Assembly: GCA_951394045.1 (NCBI GenBank)
Contig: OX595988.1
Coordinates: 1,751,352-1,815,351 of the forward strand
DNA from: Nitzschia sp. DOCU1
Lineage: Eukaryota > Bacillariophyta > Bacillariophyceae > Bacillariales > Bacillariaceae
Direction of reading: 5' to 3'
Length of the DNA: 64,000 nucleotides
Shown here: in pieces, positions 9,432-20,190 of the stretch
How the letters are laid out: each line of letters opens with the position of its first letter
Numbering within the stretch: the stretch's first letter is position 1
The notes under the pieces: model-generated
Databases searched by the model: none
What the model saw: only the letters and a program-made list of their open reading frames with translations
What the model was told of the DNA's origin: nothing
Translations under genes and position numbers: made by a program

Positions 9432-11156
9432 TTAGTGGTTCGAAGAAGGTATCGTATGGAGAAATCGTAGTGGTTGCCCTCTTCCATGAATATCCGCTTG
9501 AGATTTCATGGCTTGGGTACGTAAAATGGCTTGCTCGAAATGTTTCTGTTGTACTTGCGCACTGCCTTGTCGTACTGCCAACAACGCCGCATCATTTACG
9601 ACATTTCTCAAATCCGATCCTGAACATTGAGCAGTCCAAGCATCCGAAGCTAACATGTCCCAATCAATATCCTGCAAATGACAATTCGTAGAACGAGCAT
9701 GGACGCAAAAGATATCTCGGCGGCCTTTCGCGTCGGGATAGGACACGTGGATTTGACGATCCAATCGACGAAGAATGGCAGGATCCAAGACATCGACCCG
9801 ATTCGTGGCGGCAATGAGAATGATGGTGACTTCTTCTTGAGTAGTAAAACCATCCATTTCCGTCAAGAGTTGATTCAGTGTCGATTCGCGTTCGTCATTG
9901 CCATGCAGACCACCATAACCACGTGATTTGGCTAGAGCATCAAACTCGTCAATAAAAATGATTGCCGTCGGGGGCGGTGGTGGTACTGATGCTGTCGATG
10001 ATGAAATATTCCACAAACGATTCCACCAGGTTTGTTGACGCCGCGATCGTTGCAAGGCTTGACGCTTGGCCTGCGCAAACAAGGCCCGAACTCGAGCTGC
10101 ACCTCGTCCCACGTACATCTCCACAAATTCGCTCCCACTACACGACAAAAAGGCCGCATTGGCTTCTCCGGCCACGGCTCGTGCCAACAGCGTTTTTCCT
10201 CCTCCTGGAGGTCCATGTAGTAGAATTCCTCGGGGTGGTTTAGCCCCCAGCGCTTGATACGAATGTGAATGTCTGAGGTAATACACCAGTTCTTGAACTT
10301 CAGGCATGATGGGCTCCAATCCTGCCACATGAGAAAAGCGAGTGTCAATATTGTCTTGTAGAAGCGTTTGTTTCATGTCTCCATTATTTCCATTGTGTAT
10401 ACTGTGGAAAATCTTGTACACGAATGCCAAGTACACAAACGGCAAGGCCACCAAGAGTGGGCCTGTCAATCGCTGCCATAACGATTCTGGCAAGGCCGAA
10501 ACGTGATGGCAACCATGCTGCGACAGCAATTCCAACAAATCCCGTTGCAGTCCGGGACTATTGGGTGGTAATTGAGCTCGTTTCCACACGGAATTTCCTT
10601 CTCCTTCTTGATAGAGAATCTCATCCGATCCCACCATTGCCTTTGTCACTAGACCTTGCCGTGCCGCCAATCGCAACATGCCCAGCGATACATTTTCAAT
10701 CGTTTTTCGTTGAGGTGAATTACTCAGAAATTTCCATAAGAAAGAAAGTAACCAATACTGCCGTTGACTCTTTGTCGTCATGGACGACGACGACTTCTCT
10801 TTGTGTTTCTTGTTTGTTCTGGTTCCTCCACTAGTAGTCGGTTGTGCTCCTGCAATGACCCGTTGATGATTATTGTGATTGCCTTGACGACGTTGATAAT
10901 AAGCAGCCACAGCTGCCAAGATGACGATGGCCGTCCCTGCCGCCGTCCATTTCTTGTCCAAGAATGCTTCGTCCTTCCACCATTCTCGTAAGGTTCGAAG
11001 GACCTTTTGTTTCCAGTTCGACTGCAAGTCCATGTGACCGTTTTCTTCAAAGTCTTCCTCCATTACGACTCGTGGCGATGTTTGTTCGCTCTGTTCGCTC
11101 TGTTTCAAGGCCATGGGATCTAGTCGATGCGACGGCACTTCATCCTTGGGGGCCAT
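9432..11156 (-). CDS. FtsH-type membrane AAA ATPase without protease domain
   Basis: Single exon, 574 aa from the ATG at 11156. Two membrane segments are predicted (about residues 71-87 and 232-250), flanking a basic region that would face one compartment. The AAA module has Walker A GPPGGGKT (315-322), the pore motif EFVEMYVGRGAARVR, Walker B IIFIDEFDAL (about 397-406) and ATNRVDVLDP. These are FtsH-family features. The M41 protease domain with HEXXH is absent; the protein ends soon after the AAA lid. This recalls inactive FtsHi-type proteins, though those usually keep a degenerate protease part. The second region of homology reads ILRRLDRQI instead of the usual LRPGRFDRQ, so residues next to the arginine finger are lost. 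It may be a chaperone-like unfoldase or a partner subunit. A LINE has inserted 21 bp upstream of the ATG. Confidence 0.85.
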   Translation of the reverse strand: MAPKDEVPSHRLDPMALKQSEQSEQTSPRVVMEEDFEENGHMDLQSNWKQKVLRTLREWWKDEAFLDKKWTAAGTAIVILAAVAAYYQRRQGNHNNHQRVIAGAQPTTSGGTRTNKKHKEKSSSSMTTKSQRQYWLLSFLWKFLSNSPQRKTIENVSLGMLRLAARQGLVTKAMVGSDEILYQEGEGNSVWKRAQLPPNSPGLQRDLLELLSQHGCHHVSALPESLWQRLTGPLLVALPFVYLAFVYKIFHSIHNGNNGDMKQTLLQDNIDTRFSHVAGLEPIMPEVQELVYYLRHSHSYQALGAKPPRGILLHGPPGGGKTLLARAVAGEANAAFLSCSGSEFVEMYVGRGAARVRALFAQAKRQALQRSRRQQTWWNRLWNISSSTASVPPPPPTAIIFIDEFDALAKSRGYGGLHGNDERESTLNQLLTEMDGFTTQEEVTIILIAATNRVDVLDPAILRRLDRQIHVSYPDAKGRRDIFCVHARSTNCHLQDIDWDMLASDAWTAQCSGSDLRNVVNDAALLAVRQGSAQVQQKHFEQAILRTQAMKSQADIHGRGQPLRFLHTIPSSNH

Positions 11157-11176
11157 ACTACCGGTAGTAGTCGATA

Positions 11177-11189
11177 ATAACGAATTCGA
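11177..11189. repeat. LINE target-site duplication, left copy
   Basis: ATAACGAATTCGA occurs here and again at 20298-20310, immediately outside the 3' end of the LINE. A 13-bp perfect direct repeat is the size expected from LINE target-primed insertion. Confidence 0.85.
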
Positions 11190-11411
11190 CGAGCCCTCCT
11201 CGTGGCACCTGGAGCAGCTTTCACAAACCCCGCCGTTTTATCCAAATAGTTGTTATTGCTATGCTTTCCCCACCTTCATTGTAGCATACTGCTCAAGGTT
11301 GGAGCCGGACTGGTTGTGCTTTCGTCCCGGAAACGGACCGAGAGTTACAACGGAGGGTGGTCGTTTTTGTGTCTTCGCTGCGCGGTAGGATTTCTACGGG
11401 GAGCTACGTAG

Positions 11412-12212
11412 CTATTTTATCGACGACGAAAACAAAAACACGACAATGGCGACAGCGGTTGGGCGCCCCCCGGAGAGTCAAGCACTCGCTTCGGCACGTG
11501 GAATATACGCAATGGCCGGAACTCGGGGCTGGAAACAGCCTTACGAGCGATGGCCCAGATGAATCTCGATCTGGGAGTGCTGACGGAGACGAAAGTCACC
11601 AACGGCATTTACACTCGTCTTTCATCAGGTTTTCGGGTGGTTGCCACGGATGCGGCAAGCCCCCACCAAGGAGGAGTGGCTCTTTTTTTCAAAGAGTCGG
11701 AATTTTTCAGTGTGGAGTCCATCCGCCGCTGGGGACCCAATGTCATCAGTTTTGTGCTGCGGACGGGGAACCAACGCTTTGGGTGTGTTGGTGGGTATAT
11801 CCCACCGAACGACTCCACCACAATTGAGTCTGTCACGGATGCCCTTGAGTACCTCCCGGATGGTATACCTACCATCCTCCTGGGGGACCTCAACGCCAAT
11901 CTAGCACACCCTCGGGATGCCAGAGAGGCCAAGATTGCCGCCTGTGCGGCTACTTTTGGGTTGAAGGACATGCTGCCAGAGTTCAGGCAGCGCTCATGCC
12001 GTCACGGGCATGGCACTACTTGGCGGCAGCATCGGACTGACATTGGACTTGTCACTTCGCGATGTGACTACTTGTTGAGCTCGGATCGGCGTTTCATTCG
12101 GAATGTGCAGATCCGGCAGCCCCGCCTTCACACCTCGGACCACCTGCTGGTTCTGGGCGTAGTACAATCGGCCCCTCTTCATGAGAACCGGGCGTACGTG
12201 AAAGGACGGAAG
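11412..12212 (+). pseudogene. LINE ORF, 5' part: APE-like endonuclease
   Basis: The frame opens after a TAG at 11409-11411. It encodes GTWNIRNGRNSGLETALRAM, MNLDLGVLTETK, LLGDLNAN and TSDHLLV, the ordered motifs of the endonuclease/exonuclease/phosphatase fold used by LINEs to nick DNA. The first in-frame ATG (11550) falls after the first catalytic motif, so the true start is missing or in another frame. An ATG at 11446 in a different frame is followed by a C6 run at which a one-base change would join the frames. The frame runs without a stop to 12212, then is cut by gypsy element 1. It resumes in phase at 17734. Confidence 0.85.
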
Positions 12213-12628
12213 TGCACTACGCTGAAAGTACGATGAAAAAGTTGTAGTGGAAATAATTGTGAGATCTAAGTTATCGCTGATTCTATCGCTCCTAGACCAC
12301 CAGGGTCTTTCCTCAACGCATCCTACATGCGTTGGATACAACTCCCACCGATCTAGCTTCTCGAATCTCTTCAAGGTCCATAGCTAGATACCGTTGGAAG
12401 TTCTATTCCAGTAGTAGACGTCGACGGCTTGCCGCGCTCGCCGTTGTCGTCGTCATTGCTCGTCAGCCGCGCCGGCCTTGCCCGTCCGTCCGTGCGTCCA
12501 CGGACGTTTGACCAAGTTGACGTCAGCAGATATGTATCTAAGGTATGTTGGTACTACACGTAGGCCATTGTGTGTACTCTTTACTCTAACTACTTGTTAG
12601 ATCTAGAGGGGTATTCTAGTGTACTGCA
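12213..12628 (-). repeat. LTR of gypsy element 1 (3' LTR in element sense)
   Basis: 416 bp, beginning TGCACTACG and ending GTACTGCA on the plus strand. It lacks the 41-bp AT-rich expansion found in the LTRs of element 2. Confidence 0.95.
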
Positions 12629-12658
12629 TGCGCCCCCATGACAAGGGCTTCTAAGAGC

Positions 12659-15600
12659 TCACTCGTCAGCAGCATCGCGTTCCTCGTACGGATGCAGATT
12701 CCGGATATTGTATGTTTGTTGCACCGCTCCTTTTCTGATGCGAATAGAGCCATTGTCATTAATGTGCACGATCTCATACGGACCGCTATAAGGATTCGTC
12801 CCATACTTGCGGGATTGTTCATTACGGACCATCACCTTCTGTCCTACGCGATACCGGTAAACTCTTCGCGTCTTGTTTTCAGCTGTGTTATTTTGGATAA
12901 TACGAGATTCCTTTCGTTCCTTAATTTATTTCCAGTTAGCTTCGAACCGGGTATTTAGGATAGCGTCGCGGCCAAACACTAGCTGTGTTGGCGTCGCTTG
13001 CATCGTTGTGTGATACGTTGCGCGTACTGCGAACATAGTGGCTGCAAGGACTCCGTCCAGTGACTCCGTGTCTTCGGAGTTTTGCAACTCGAAAGTGCGA
13101 ATCATGTTCCCTATGGTTTGGTGAACTCGCTTGATAATTGAATTAGCCTGCGGGTTTCGCGCTGTAATTGGCTTGGTCATTACGCCGTAGTCTTCGCGCA
13201 CCATTCTTCGGAATTCTCCCATGAATTCAGTTCCGCGGTCATAAATAATCTTTTGTGGCCACGGGTATCTCGTAAACCACGCCATTTCGGCCGCACTGGC
13301 TATCGAAAAGGCTTCTTTATTTGCTATACGTACCATCTCGAACCATCCGGTTGCGGGATCTATCATCGTGAGACACCATAGTTGTAGTGTCTTCTTACTA
13401 CCTAGTTGTTTTATCTTATATGGACCTATCAGGTCGACACATAGCGTATCCCAAGGGTCTATTTCTGCCGCCTTGGGTGGAAGATGCCCGTACTTGATTG
13501 TCTTTCGCTTTGTCAGCTGACAGGTCGGACAGGACTTGCAGATCCGCTCGACATCGCCGCGGATGTTCTTCCAGTAGAAGTGTTGTCGAATCGTTTGTTC
13601 GGTACGCGTTTCTCCTGGGTGACAGAGCATCTCGTGATACCACTTGACGCACCGCTTCTGGAGACTCGTTGGGAGAACAATCTTGTCCTCGCGTACTATT
13701 AGTTCTTGCTTCTTTCCGCCCCCACGATAGACTTTGACTGAATATCGCGGGTTTGTACGTACTTTAGATAATAAGGCGCGGTCGGCATTCTGCATGCGCG
13801 CTATGTTCTTGTAAGTGAGGGGGAATGCATCGCGCGGTAATTCGTCGCCCGCCAAAAACTCATTTAAGTGAGATTCGGGGAAAGCTCTATCGTCGAGATC
13901 GAGTCGACTAAGCGCGTCCGCAACGACGTTGTGTTCGCCCTTGATATAGACGAGTTCGGGGCCAAACTCCTCGATTAGGAGGCGCCAACGCATGACGCGC
14001 TCCGTGTTAAATTCTTTATACGTAAGATTTTTATGGTCTGTGAAGACTCTGATTCGCTGTCCCAAAAGGATATTGCGAAATTCTTTAAGTGTTTCGACGA
14101 TAGCTAAAAGCTCTCGTTCCGTCGTAGTATAGCGCGTTTGCGCTGGGTTCAGCTTTCGACTATAGAACGCAATCGGTTTTCCGCGTTGCGATAACACTGC
14201 ACCTAGCTGAGTATGACTAGCATCGGTGTGTATTTCGAATGGTATGTTGAAATCGGGGTATGTTAGTAGTGTCTGTTTACTTATAATTCGTTTCATTGTG
14301 TCGAAGGCATTCTGCTCGACCGGACCCCATTGCCATTTGGCTTCTTTAGAAGTTAGTGCACTCAGAGGGGCTAAAACTTCAGAGCGACGAATCCACATGT
14401 TGCGGTAGTAGTTAACTACGCCTATGAACTTACGTAGCTCGCGTTTATTGGTAGGTGCTTTCATAGCGTGAATAGCCTCTACTTTCTTTGCGACTGGTTG
14501 GATTCCGTCTCGCGTTATCCAGTACCCAAGGTATTCTAGTTCGCCCCGGGCGAAGAACGACTTTCGGGCGTTCACCTTAAGACCGGTGTCTTTTAGACGT
14601 TTGAAAATGACTTCTAGTTTCTCTAGGTGGTCATCAAAATCGCCTTTAGTTAGTTCTAGTAGATCGTCGATGTACACTCGTACGTACTCTAGATCCTCAA
14701 AGAGGGTGCCCATTTTCTCTTGGAAAATGTCGGGACTATTCGAGAGTCCCATCGGCAAGCGTTGCATCTCGTACTTACCCCAAGGTAGTACGATAGTACA
14801 TAGCTTCTTACTATCTGGACTTAGCTCTATGTGATAGTAGCCCATGTTGAGGTCGAGACTCGTCACGTACTGAAAGCCTTCTAGCTTCATCAGTAAGTCC
14901 TGAATCTTCGGGATTGGATACGGCTTGCGTTTAATCCGTTTGTTCAATTCTCTAAAATCGTTGATGAATCGAACTGTTCCATCCTTTTTGGGGATGATAA
15001 AGGTGGGCGCACCCCATTCGGAGCGGTTCACCTTTTTGAGTACTCCGACTTGACAGAGTCGTGCGACTTCATCGCGGAGAGTGCGCTCGTACGCTTTCGG
15101 TACAGGGTACGCTCTAGCATGGTACGGCTTGGCACCTTCTACTAGTTCAATGTCATAGGGGGCCCCACGCCATCGGCCGAGGGTACCGTCGAATAGAGTC
15201 TGGTATTTTGCTAGTAGCTGTTCTAGCTTACTCTGCTCGTCCTTACTAAGGTGAGCTTGCTCTCTAGCAATGCTACGTGCATCGGCTTTCTCGTACTTGG
15301 CGTCGAGAATTTCCTTGACGCGGTCCGACATCTCGTCGACGTGTCCACGTTCATGTACATGATACGACGTCGCCGTCGTCGCATCTATTTCTTTCATTGG
15401 CATACGTGCATCGTCCCATTCTACTTCCATAGCCTTGAAGTTGATCACTAGACCTAGCTCTTGCATGAGGTCTCTGCCTATAATCATGTCGTAGTTACCT
15501 AGATCATCTGCTAGGTGAAAGTCCCACTCGATCAATCGATCGTCGTGTAGTTCCGGGAAACTGAGTTGCGTGGTCACGCGTTCAGTACACTTATAACTAC

Positions 15601-16096
15601 CGCTCATAGTTGTGAATACAGTAGTCGCTTTTTGGGTCTTTATTTTTAGTTTGCTAGCACTGCTCTTCTTCCAGAGACAGCCACTACCGCCAGAGTCAAG
15701 AAGTGCTTTGACGGTTACTACTTGTTGCCAACGTCCGCCGCGTTGGTTAACACGTGCAAACGTGATCGGTACTAGATGACTGGATTTTTGTCATTTGTTT
15801 GAGCCTACAGTTCGACTAACTCGAATCGTGTTCAATAAGTAAAGCTCGCGCTCACGCTGTGCTTCCGCCAGACATGCATCGAGAGAGCTGAAACTTCGAG
15901 ATTTTGTTAGTTTAACGAAATTTCGACTTGCGTGTGATTTTTGCAAATTTTGTGTTGTGCTTGTAACGCTATCGCTATTGTAAAATGATTCCATCTGTTG
16001 GACATCGTCCCTTTGGATAAAACTAGTGTAATCGTTCAATTCACCACTATTATTACTGTTGTATTCATATTCACACGTAGTCACCGGCTCACGTCG
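12659..16096 (-). pseudogene. Gypsy element 1 pol, two nonsense mutations
   Basis: It aligns along its whole length with the intact pol of element 2. Protease, reverse transcriptase (YIDD), RNase H (HTDASH), integrase (HHCC and DDE) and a GPY/F module are all present in order. An arginine codon has become TGA at 15793-15791, just before the protease. A leucine codon has become TAA at 12928-12926, after the integrase core. A substitution turns the integrase glutamate context SIIERVHQ into SIIKRVHQ, removing the third catalytic acid. The frame is otherwise intact. Confidence 0.93.
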
Positions 16097-17275
16097 TCAA
16101 TCCATTTCGGTGTCGCTGTCGTCGCTGACACTGAGTTTGTCGAAGTCGATACCGTCGAGATCATCCATATCGTAATTGAAATTATCCATCGAGGGAGGAT
16201 CTTCGGCCTTGCGTTTCTTTGCGGATTGTTTGACCGCGTTCTCGACCATCGACTTGATGTAGGCATGAAGCTCGCCTGTTTTCTTTTTCTTTTCGCCATC
16301 GCCATCGCTGTCGCTGCGGCGCCAAGTTTTGTTTTCGAAGCGGGCCTTTTTGAAACGACCTGCGACGTTCGAATGGGCAGCCGCCATCTTCTTTGCTTGA
16401 TCCTTCAAAATAAGGCAATCATGGGTAGCATGGGTGTTGTTAGCGCCATGATAAAGACAATCATACTTGGCCTTACCGTCGGTTCCCGCTCTCGGGCCTC
16501 CGCGCTTCCTCTTCGAGGGATTTTTGTCATTCGACTTGCCGTTGTTGTCTGTCTTCTTGCTGAGGGCTTCATTGATCTCCTCAGTAGCTTCCAGCCGTTC
16601 GCAGAAGTCTACAAAGTCTTGAACCGTGTGGTCCACGGGCTCGAATCCCTGTAGGATCATCTCCTTGCGCCACTTGGCGGGGATTCCAAACTCGCAATTC
16701 TCCATGAGCTCGTCGTCGGGAATTTTGTTTTTCTCGCCTTTCTCGTCGAATAGTGCGAGGTAATCGTTTAGCTCGCGGAGCCGAGCCACATACGCCTTCA
16801 TTGTCATCGTCGGGGGCTTTCGGCAGATCCAACGCATATGGCGCTTTTGAAGTTGCACTGCGTGTTTTGGGAGGACATACGCCGTAACCGCGTGCAAACT
16901 TTTCTCAAAACTCTCAGGAGTTTCGGCTTCGAGTTCTGAGGCCTTCGCGTTGAACGCGGCCAATACCTGGCCTTTCAGCAAATTGCGTGTTAAAGCAAAT
17001 TTCTGAGGTCCCGTAGTCAAGTCCTGACCCGCGATCACATCCTTAAGTCCGATAAGGAAAAGGAACCACTCTTCGGGCGTTCCGTCCGTGAAATGCGGTT
17101 GTTTGACGCGTCGCATCAACGACTTTTTATCTTTTGGGTCAATGCGCAAGTCGTATTGACTGTACGCCCCATCTTTGAGCTCCTTGGGCTCGGGTCTTTC
17201 GATACTGACCGGTGCTGATTTGAAGCCCTGCTTCTCGGCAGCGGTCTTCTTCGGGATGCTGTTTGCAATCTTCAT
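16097..17275 (-). CDS. Gypsy element 1 gag
   Basis: 392 aa from the ATG at 17275 (MKIANSIPKKTAAEKQG). The open frame extends a little further into the LTR but without ATG. It has a gag-like helical core (RKEMILQGFEPVD region) and near the C-terminus a Cys/His cluster CLYHGANNTHATHDC, which may be an unusual zinc knuckle. The tail is acidic. It ends TGA and pol continues in the same frame, so pol probably depends on readthrough. Nearly identical to gag of element 2. Confidence 0.9.
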   Translation of the reverse strand: MKIANSIPKKTAAEKQGFKSAPVSIERPEPKELKDGAYSQYDLRIDPKDKKSLMRRVKQPHFTDGTPEEWFLFLIGLKDVIAGQDLTTGPQKFALTRNLLKGQVLAAFNAKASELEAETPESFEKSLHAVTAYVLPKHAVQLQKRHMRWICRKPPTMTMKAYVARLRELNDYLALFDEKGEKNKIPDDELMENCEFGIPAKWRKEMILQGFEPVDHTVQDFVDFCERLEATEEINEALSKKTDNNGKSNDKNPSKRKRGGPRAGTDGKAKYDCLYHGANNTHATHDCLILKDQAKKMAAAHSNVAGRFKKARFENKTWRRSDSDGDGEKKKKTGELHAYIKSMVENAVKQSAKKRKAEDPPSMDNFNYDMDDLDGIDFDKLSVSDDSDTEMD

Positions 17276-17299
17276 CTTTAGCTCACGCGTGTAACGTGG

Positions 17300-17311
17300 A
17301 GTGTTAACACT
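17300..17311. other. 12-bp palindrome at the primer-binding position, gypsy element 1
   Basis: AGTGTTAACACT is perfectly self-complementary and starts one base inside the 5' LTR (element sense). That is where a tRNA primer-binding site would lie. Confidence 0.7.
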
Positions 17312-17312
17312 G

Positions 17313-17729
17313 TGCACTACGCTGAAAGTACGATGAAAAAGTTGTAGTGGAAATAATTGTGAGATCTAAGTTATCGCTGATTCTATCGCTCCTAGACCAC
17401 CAGGGTCTTTCCTCAACGCATCCTACATGCGTTGGATACAACTCCCACCGATCTAGCTTCTCGAATCTCTTCAAGGTCCATAGCTAGATACCGTTGGAAG
17501 TTCTATTCCAGTAGTAGACGTCGACGGCTCGCCGCGCTCGCCGTTGTCGTCGTCATTGCTCGTCAGCCGCGCCGGCCTTGCCCGTCCGTCCGTGCGTCCA
17601 CAGACGTTCGACCAAGTCGACGTCAGCCAGGTATGTATGTAAGGTATGTAGGTACTACACGTAGGCCATTGTGTGTACTCTTTACTCTAACTACTTGTTA
17701 GATCTAGAGGGGTATTCTAGTGTACTGCA
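17313..17729 (-). repeat. LTR of gypsy element 1 (5' LTR in element sense)
   Basis: 417 bp, about 98 percent identical by eye to the LTR at 12213-12628. Most differences cluster around 17600-17655. Confidence 0.95.
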
Positions 17730-17733
17730 GAAG

Positions 17734-20190
17734 CAGTTTCCATTGAAGCCCCCCACGGGGGCTACAATGTCGAGAGCCGATACCCTCTTCCAAGGGCTCA
17801 AGAAATTCATGACGGCCGCGTTGCCGAGGGACCGACAGAGTCGGGACCCCTGGATTTCCGAAAGAACATGGAAGCTGGTGGACGAACTCGCGGCAATGCG
17901 CCGGGAGCAACCCCACCTCAGGGCACGGTGCAAGCAACTTTCTTGGCAGATCTCTCAGTCCTTCAGGGCTGATAGGCTTGCCCAGACCAGGAAGGCCGGC
18001 GAGACCATTGAAAGTCTCGTGAGAGGGGAGACCCCCGGGGGCTTGCAGGGGGCATGGGATACGTTCAAAGGCTGGTATCGTGAGGCCAGCAAACAGCCTC
18101 CCAAGCCCTCTCGAATCGAACTTGAGCGCATGTCGGCAGAGTACGCGGCGTTTTATGCAAAGGGCATGGATCTCCCGCCAGAATCCATCCCTGTGCTTGT
18201 GGCACCTGCGAATATCTCTGACCACACCCCCCAGGAAGATGAGATTGCTGCGGCAGTACGACGTCTCCGTCCCAACCGGGCACCAGGCCCGTCTGGGATG
18301 AAATCCGACCATTTAAAGAGATGGTTGGCCGACACCACGCGAGAGGAAAACCCAGATGGACGGGCGTGGACCGCACTGGTGGAACTAGTGCAACATGTAT
18401 ACTCAACTGGAGATATGCCAGTTGAGTTATCGTGGGGCACTATGATCCTACTCCCCAAGGGCGAAGGGCAGTACAGGGGGATCGGCCTCCTGGAAATTGT
18501 CTGGAAATTAATTACGAACATCATCGATGCGCGTATTAAGGCCCAGGTCGAATTTCACGACTCCCTCCATGGCTTCCGAGCCAAGAGGGGGACGGCTACT
18601 GCAATAATCGAGACGAAGTTGCTCCAACAACTCGCTACGGCCCAACAATCGGCACTTTTCACGATCTTCTTAGATCTGCGGAAAGCCTACAACACGTTGG
18701 ACCGAGAGCGAGTGCTGGATATCCTAGAAGGATACGGGGTGGGCCCAGCGGCCCTGCGTCTACTCCGGATCTTTTGGGACCGCCAGCAAGTCATAGCGAA
18801 GCAGAGTGGTTACTATGGCAACCCGTTCCGGGCCACCAGGGGAGTCACCCAGGGAGATATTATCTCCCCCACAATATTCAATATCATATGCGATGCAATC
18901 GTGCGATACTGGCTGTCCATTGTGAGCGATGTGGGGACAGATGCAGTGTCAGGAATGGGCAGTCGCATAGTGGAACGATCCGCGTTCTTCTATGCTGATG
19001 ACGGGGCGATTTCCTCCCGTGATCCGGAATGGCTGCAGAGGGCAATCGATGTCCTGGCTGACCTCTTCGGACACGTGGGACTGAAAACCAACACAGAGAA
19101 GACTGAGGTCATGACCTGTCATCCCGGCTACATTTGTACCGGGACTTTGGAGGCGGCCTATGGTCGCCGAATGCATGAGGAAGGCCCTTGCTACCGTGAA
19201 CGGAGCCGCCGGCGGGTGGAATGTCCGGAATGCAAGGCCCCCCTCACTGCAGGCTCCTTGGGGCCCCACATGCAACGTGCGCACGGGAAGGAAAGCCTCC
19301 CCGAGGCGCCTCCACCCATGAGGGTGGCGGCCACGTCGGTAGCGAGTTTCCCTCGTATCCTCACGGACATATGTTGTCCAGTGGAAGGATGCACGGGACG
19401 GGCGAAAACCAGATCGGCGCTGAGAAGGCACTTTGCCTTCCGGCACCCCAGAGATAGCCTCTGCATTCTGGAAGAGGGCCCAGACCCTCTTCCGAAATGC
19501 GAGATGTGCGGAATGCACGTGCCTTCAAAATTGTTGATTGGTGTGAGAGGTCATCGGAACACAGCGTGTTGCCGAGACGGGACCGAACGACGACGACAAA
19601 GGCAGGCAGCAGAGGATGCCCGTCGGGCCCGTGAAGTGGTTTTCCACTTCACGGTCTACGACCAGCCCCTCAACTCGGTGGAAACATTTAAGTACCTTGG
19701 TAGGCCCCTGTCCAGCACGGATAGCGACTGGCCCGCCGTGTACCGGAATATTGCCAAGGCCCGACAGAAGTGGGGTATGGCGGCCGGCGTCCTGGCGAGA
19801 CAAGGGGCCTCACCAAGAATCTCAAGTATGTTCTACAAAGCGGTTGTTCAGAGCGACGTGCTCTATGGTGCAGAGACGTGGGTTATTACACCCACTCTGC
19901 TGAAACTATTGGAAGCGTTCCACCACCGGGTCGCCCGCCAGATGACTGGCAAACGACCCAAGCTCGACCCACGATCGGGCATGTGGACGGTACCACCGAT
20001 AGCAGAGGCGTTGGAGGCAGCGGCCCTTCTGCCGATCCAGGATTACATCCAGAATCGACAGAATCGGATCGCTGACTACGTTGCAACTCAGCCCATCCTC
20101 GAACTTTGTACGGCGGCAGGACGACAGCGTGGCTCCCCACCCAATCGGCGGTATTGGTGGGAACAGGCTGGTGTGGCGGAACTAGTATAG
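17734..20190 (+). CDS. LINE ORF, 3' part: reverse transcriptase with zinc fingers
   Basis: The frame resumes in phase after gypsy element 1 and its target duplication; 818 residues follow. Reverse-transcriptase motifs appear in order: PGPSGMKSDHLKRW, then LHGFRAKRGTATAI, FLDLRKAYNTLDRE, GVTQGDIISPTIFN and FYADDGAI (catalytic ADD). After the RT core lie three Cys/His clusters: CPECKAPLTAGSLGPHMQRAH, CCPVEGCTGRAKTRSALRRH and CEMCGMHV with GHRNTACC. They resemble C2H2-type fingers and may bind nucleic acid. The last third (KYLGRPLSS, LYGAETWV) is the usual LINE C-terminal region. No RNase H was recognised. The frame is intact, so only the gypsy insertion and the 5' end disable the element. Confidence 0.92.
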   Translation, partial: QFPLKPPTGATMSRADTLFQGLKKFMTAALPRDRQSRDPWISERTWKLVDELAAMRREQPHLRARCKQLSWQISQSFRADRLAQTRKAGETIESLVRGETPGGLQGAWDTFKGWYREASKQPPKPSRIELERMSAEYAAFYAKGMDLPPESIPVLVAPANISDHTPQEDEIAAAVRRLRPNRAPGPSGMKSDHLKRWLADTTREENPDGRAWTALVELVQHVYSTGDMPVELSWGTMILLPKGEGQYRGIGLLEIVWKLITNIIDARIKAQVEFHDSLHGFRAKRGTATAIIETKLLQQLATAQQSALFTIFLDLRKAYNTLDRERVLDILEGYGVGPAALRLLRIFWDRQQVIAKQSGYYGNPFRATRGVTQGDIISPTIFNIICDAIVRYWLSIVSDVGTDAVSGMGSRIVERSAFFYADDGAISSRDPEWLQRAIDVLADLFGHVGLKTNTEKTEVMTCHPGYICTGTLEAAYGRRMHEEGPCYRERSRRRVECPECKAPLTAGSLGPHMQRAHGKESLPEAPPPMRVAATSVASFPRILTDICCPVEGCTGRAKTRSALRRHFAFRHPRDSLCILEEGPDPLPKCEMCGMHVPSKLLIGVRGHRNTACCRDGTERRRQRQAAEDARRAREVVFHFTVYDQPLNSVETFKYLGRPLSSTDSDWPAVYRNIAKARQKWGMAAGVLARQGASPRISSMFYKAVVQSDVLYGAETWVITPTLLKLLEAFHHRVARQMTGKRPKLDPRSGMWTVPPIAEALEAAALLPIQDYIQNRQNRIADYVATQPILELCTAAGRQRGSPPNRRYWWEQAGVAELV

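Larger units (their letters stand above)
12213..17729 (-). mobile_element. Ty3/gypsy LTR retrotransposon, element 1 (defective pol)
   Basis: The element reads on the minus strand. LTRs are 12213-12628 and 17313-17729, ending TG...CA. A 4-bp target duplication GAAG flanks it (12209-12212 and 17730-17733). Internally, gag (17275-16097) is followed by pol in the same frame. A purine-rich tract (GGGGGCGCA) precedes the 3' LTR in element sense. The LTRs differ at about nine positions, so this copy is older than element 2, to which it is closely related over its whole length. Pol has two premature stops. Confidence 0.95.
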
